64,000 nt of DNA from positions 1,364,001 to 1,428,000 of the forward strand of contig NZ_OBMI01000001.1 in assembly GCF_900199185.1 (NCBI RefSeq). The letters are read 5' to 3'. Made by a program: the position numbers and the translations under genes. The notes under the pieces are model-generated. The model saw only the letters and a program-made list of their open reading frames with translations. It was not told where the DNA came from and did not search any database. Below, in pieces: positions 61,835 through 64,000 of the stretch (position 1 is the stretch's first letter; the number at the start of each line of letters is the position of its first letter). Source of the DNA: Sphingomonas guangdongensis. Its GTDB lineage: Bacteria > Pseudomonadota > Alphaproteobacteria > Sphingomonadales > Sphingomonadaceae.

Positions 61835-62427
61835 GCTATGGCTGGATCAAGATCGAGAAAGAAATCGCCGGCGGCGTCCACAGCGTCGAGCGCTTTGTGG
61901 AAAAGCCGCCGCTCGACCGCGCGCAGGCGATGCTGGACGAGGCGGCCATATCTGAAACGGCGGCATCTTTCTGTTTTGCGCCGACCGCTACCTGGAGGTG
62001 TTCGGTCGCGAGTTGGCACCGATGGTGGAGGCGGCGACCAGCGCGATGGAGCAGGCCAGGCGGGAGGGTGCACGCGTGCGGCCCGATGCCGACGCCTTTG
62101 CGCGCTCGCCCTCCAACTCGATCGACTATGCGGTCATGGAGAAGGCGAACCGCGTGGCGGTGGTGCCCGTCTCGATGGGATGAAGCGATCTCGGCGGCTG
62201 GGACGCGCTGCACGCGATCAGCGACCGCGACGATAGCGGCAATGCCCATGCGGGTGAGGTGATCGCGGTCGACACCACGGCTGCTTCGTCAAGACCGACG
62301 GCGTGCGGTGGCGCTGGTCGGGGTCGAGGACCTGATCGTGGTCGCGAGCGGGAACGACGTGCTGATCCTGCCGCGCGGGCGCAGCCAGGAGGTCAAGAAG
62401 ATCACCGAGGCGCTGAAGGCCGCGTGA
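61835..62427 (+). pseudogene. manC: Mannose-1-phosphate guanylyltransferase remnant
   Basis: Conceptually restored, the sequence reads GYGWIKIEKEI, VERFVEKPPLDRAQAMLDE, then (other frame) an IWNGGIFLF-like block, ADRYLEVFGRELAPMVEAA, SPSNSIDYAVMEKANRVAVVPVSMG, DLGGWDALHAISDRDDSGNA, CFVKTDGV and LVGVEDLIVVASGNDVLILPRG. These are family marks of ManC/GMP. It lacks the N-terminal nucleotide-binding third. Damage: single-base losses near 61940, 62281 and 62308 (each GGG to GG), and TGG-to-TGA stops at 61953 and 62181. It is a clear pseudogene of GDP-mannose synthesis. Confidence 0.88.
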
Positions 62428-62555
62428 CGTCGGGGCGGGTTAAGCGCAAGGCGGCGCTCGCCGCCGGCGCGATCCCCGTTGCCGTGACCGGGCCGCTCAC
62501 CTGCGCGCTATGCGGCCGCCCGCTCGGCCGTAAGGTCGAGTGGCACCATGTCGTT
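62424..62555 (+). pseudogene. HNH endonuclease-like gene, 3'-truncated
   Basis: GTG 62424 overlaps the manC stop (GTGA). The first about 44 residues (VKRKAALAAGAIPVAV, LTCALCGRPLGRKVEWHHVV) match small sphingomonad HNH proteins: the CxxC zinc pair and the HH of the HNH core. After EWHHVV the frame loses all similarity and the later zinc ligands and His/Asn residues are missing. The gene was cut by an unknown event near 62555. Confidence 0.7.
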
Positions 62556-62748
62556 TACAAGAGCGTGCGAGATGTTGCTCTATCGCTCCATGCTGAGGAC
62601 CTTCCGTACTTCCCTGTAGCATCGCCTCGACAATCAGGGAGAGGACCTAGTGGAAGATTGAGGGTGCAGCCAGTGGCTGTGCCGAGAGGTGAAAGTTTCC
62701 GCGCGTCAGCGCCTGCAGCCGGCGACCTCGCGTAAACACTGGACTACA

Positions 62749-63279
62749 ATGACCAAGAATTATGAAGTGAATGATGCCGATCAGGAGGCAATCGGGATTA
62801 TGATTGCCATCAATCTGAAACTTGGATGGCACGTCGACAACAGCATGCTGGTTGCACTCTCGCCTGCTTACTGGGAGTACCAGTATGTGCCACAAGCCGA
62901 GCTTCTGCTCGTGCCGACAGGCGCAAGCCATGGGCGTGTCCGGCTCGACGTTATGGGCGCATGCCGCGAGGCACGCTGCGACGCGATCATCCTCTCGGCT
63001 GGTCAGACGAGCGATGGCGCGCGCCAGACCTATGCGACAGTGATCCGCTGGTCGTCTAACGGTGCTCGCTGGCACGGACCGCACCTGCCATGGCTTTCCG
63101 CCTCGGGCGATCAGCTCTGGCTTACGCCCGATCCGCGAGCGCTCGCAGCGGACGAGCCCGCGTTCAGCCTCGACCTGCTGGGGCTGAGCGACACGGCAGC
63201 ACCCTACACCGATGCGCTGGACCAGGACCGCGGCCTCACCGCTGCCCGCGCCTTCATCGATCAAGCGCTGGGAGGTTGA
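62749..63279 (+). CDS. Unknown protein
   Basis: This 176-residue soluble protein (MTKNYEVNDADQEAIGIMIAINLKLGWHV...) is not recognised. It has no signal peptide or membrane helix. Features seen are YWEYQYVPQAELLLVPTG, DAIILSAGQTSDGARQTYATVIRW and a C-terminal TAARAFIDQAL. The next gene starts 3 bp after its stop, with GGAGG just before the stop, so both form one unit. The gene call rests on sensible composition and the coupled neighbour. Confidence 0.6.
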   Translation: MTKNYEVNDADQEAIGIMIAINLKLGWHVDNSMLVALSPAYWEYQYVPQAELLLVPTGASHGRVRLDVMGACREARCDAIILSAGQTSDGARQTYATVIRWSSNGARWHGPHLPWLSASGDQLWLTPDPRALAADEPAFSLDLLGLSDTAAPYTDALDQDRGLTAARAFIDQALGG

Positions 63280-63281
63280 GC

Positions 63282-63908
63282 ATGGCGAAGTGGACAAGCC
63301 CGGCAGCTGCTGCCGACATGGTGTTTGATGATCCGGCCCGGCTCGGCAGTGGCTCCCACTTTGGGTTCGCGATCCTCTGGGCTGAAAACCGCGGGGAGCG
63401 AGCCAAAACGGCCGATCTTGCCTGCGCCAAGCTCCAGCCCGCCAAGCCGAAAGGCGAGGGCGTGCAAAAGGACGAAACTTGGGCGGTGACCGCATCCGAT
63501 CACCGGCTTCTACTGGCTGCAGGCACCCCTGACATCGCAAGCCCCAAGGTGCTGTTCGACAGCTACGATGCTGACGTTTGCGCGAACCAAAACCTGCTAG
63601 CGGTTGTGCAAACGCTTCGGTTCGATCCCGATCTACCGCGGCACACCATGATGCAGCATGCCTATCTGTATGCGTCACTCACGCTGCATCCGAAGCGGCT
63701 CTCGAGCCTGATCGTCCAGCATATGCCGGGTGACATCCGCTCAGCCCGAGCGCCGCATGTCCACATCCTGACGCTCGCCCGCGTGCACCGGATCAGTGGA
63801 TGGGGCCAAGTTCACGAAGTGTTCGACGATCCCCCCGCTGAGATGCACCGGGCGTTCCTTGCCGACTGGGAGCGGTTCAATGGCGCTCTCAAGCGGCACT
63901 GCACGTAA
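63282..63908 (+). CDS. Unknown protein
   Basis: This 208-residue soluble protein starts 11 bases after GGAGG. It has SPAAAADMVFDDPARLGSGSHFGFAILWAE (first part), DETWAVTASDHRLLLAAG, and a C-terminal PHVHILTLARVHRISGWGQVHEV with several His, then MHRAFLADWERFN. No family is recognised. It forms an operon of two unknown genes with the one at 62749. Confidence 0.6.
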   Translation: MAKWTSPAAAADMVFDDPARLGSGSHFGFAILWAENRGERAKTADLACAKLQPAKPKGEGVQKDETWAVTASDHRLLLAAGTPDIASPKVLFDSYDADVCANQNLLAVVQTLRFDPDLPRHTMMQHAYLYASLTLHPKRLSSLIVQHMPGDIRSARAPHVHILTLARVHRISGWGQVHEVFDDPPAEMHRAFLADWERFNGALKRHCT

Positions 63909-63949
63909 GCTCGGGGCCGACCCTCACGCGGTCGGCATAACTGAGGCCT

Positions 63950-63983
63950 CCGGAGCAGCGGATACGGGCGTCCGCTGCTCCGG
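63950..63983. repeat. Perfect inverted repeat, 13-bp arms
   Basis: CCGGAGCAGCGGA and its exact complement flank an 8-base loop, 41 bp after the last gene. No T tract follows. It may be a terminator without U run, or a dispersed palindromic element. Confidence 0.6.
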
Positions 63984-64000
63984 GTAAAGGCGCCGAGGCG

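Noticed and set aside
63950..63983. Inverted repeat as an IS end or attachment site
   Set aside because: No matching partner or transposase in the window; a simple hairpin after a gene explains it equally well.

Overview
The window comes from a high-GC alphaproteobacterium, most likely a sphingomonad. The evidence is C-terminal PEPxxWA sorting signals (PEPATWAMM, PEPASWAMM), an exosortase of the type paired with them, an Oar-like TonB-dependent receptor next to a TPR-sulfotransferase, and SleB-type and HNH genes of sphingomonad style. It is essentially one long exopolysaccharide region with envelope genes embedded in it. No tRNA, rRNA, CRISPR array or replication origin was seen.

Layout. 1-3.8 kb: 3' part of a TonB-dependent receptor and a TPR-sulfotransferase. 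3.9-7.3 kb: a first dTDP-L-rhamnose set (rmlC-B-D-A). 7.3-9.0 kb: a priming sugar transferase reduced to its C-terminus by a 1,215-bp IS3-family element. 9.2-13.1 kb: an L,D-transpeptidase translationally coupled to a PEPxxWA protein, an intact ExoY-like priming transferase, and a second PEPxxWA protein. 13.8-19.5 kb: an unknown polytopic membrane protein, a Wza-like export lipoprotein, a Wzy/ExoQ-like polymerase, a family-2 glycosyltransferase (GT2) and a PPP phosphatase. 19.6-24.7 kb: Lar-like zinc protein, exosortase, EpsI-like protein, EpsD-like PPIase, CAP protein and a small XrtV-type accessory protein. 24.8-27.6 kb: a frameshifted acyltransferase and an SGNH hydrolase. 27.8-39.8 kb: glycosyltransferases, an epimerase, a decayed FkbM methyltransferase, a WsaF-like transferase, Wzx flippase, outer-membrane barrel, Wzc/GumC-like tyrosine kinase and an ExoA-like GT2. 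39.9-44.0 kb: two convergent GH16 hydrolases, one very large with seven ~50-residue repeats. 44.1-50.5 kb: three glycosyltransferases and a second rml set (A-C-D-B), all on the minus strand. 50.6-60.6 kb: RgpF-like protein, more glycosyltransferases, a second copy of the unknown membrane family, an acyltransferase, and a decayed duplicate of a GT2 pair. 60.7-64 kb: SleB-like hydrolase, remnants of manC and an HNH gene, and two unknown genes.

How it fits together. All parts of a Wzx/Wzy-dependent pathway are present: priming (ExoY-like), sugar supply (two rml sets), chain assembly (many GTs), decoration (acyltransferases, possibly sulfotransferase), flipping (Wzx), polymerisation (Wzy), co-polymerase/kinase (Wzc-like), export (Wza-like, BBP2-like barrel) and trimming (ExoK/ExsH-like GH16 enzymes). 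The product should be rhamnose-containing. Several genes are visibly broken (priming transferase, acyltransferase, FkbM, duplicated GT2 pair, manC, HNH), so the locus has been remodelled and partly decayed. The most novel content is the pair of homologous unknown membrane proteins (13.8 and 52.9 kb), the repeat-bearing GH16 protein, and the coupling of an L,D-transpeptidase to an exosortase substrate.
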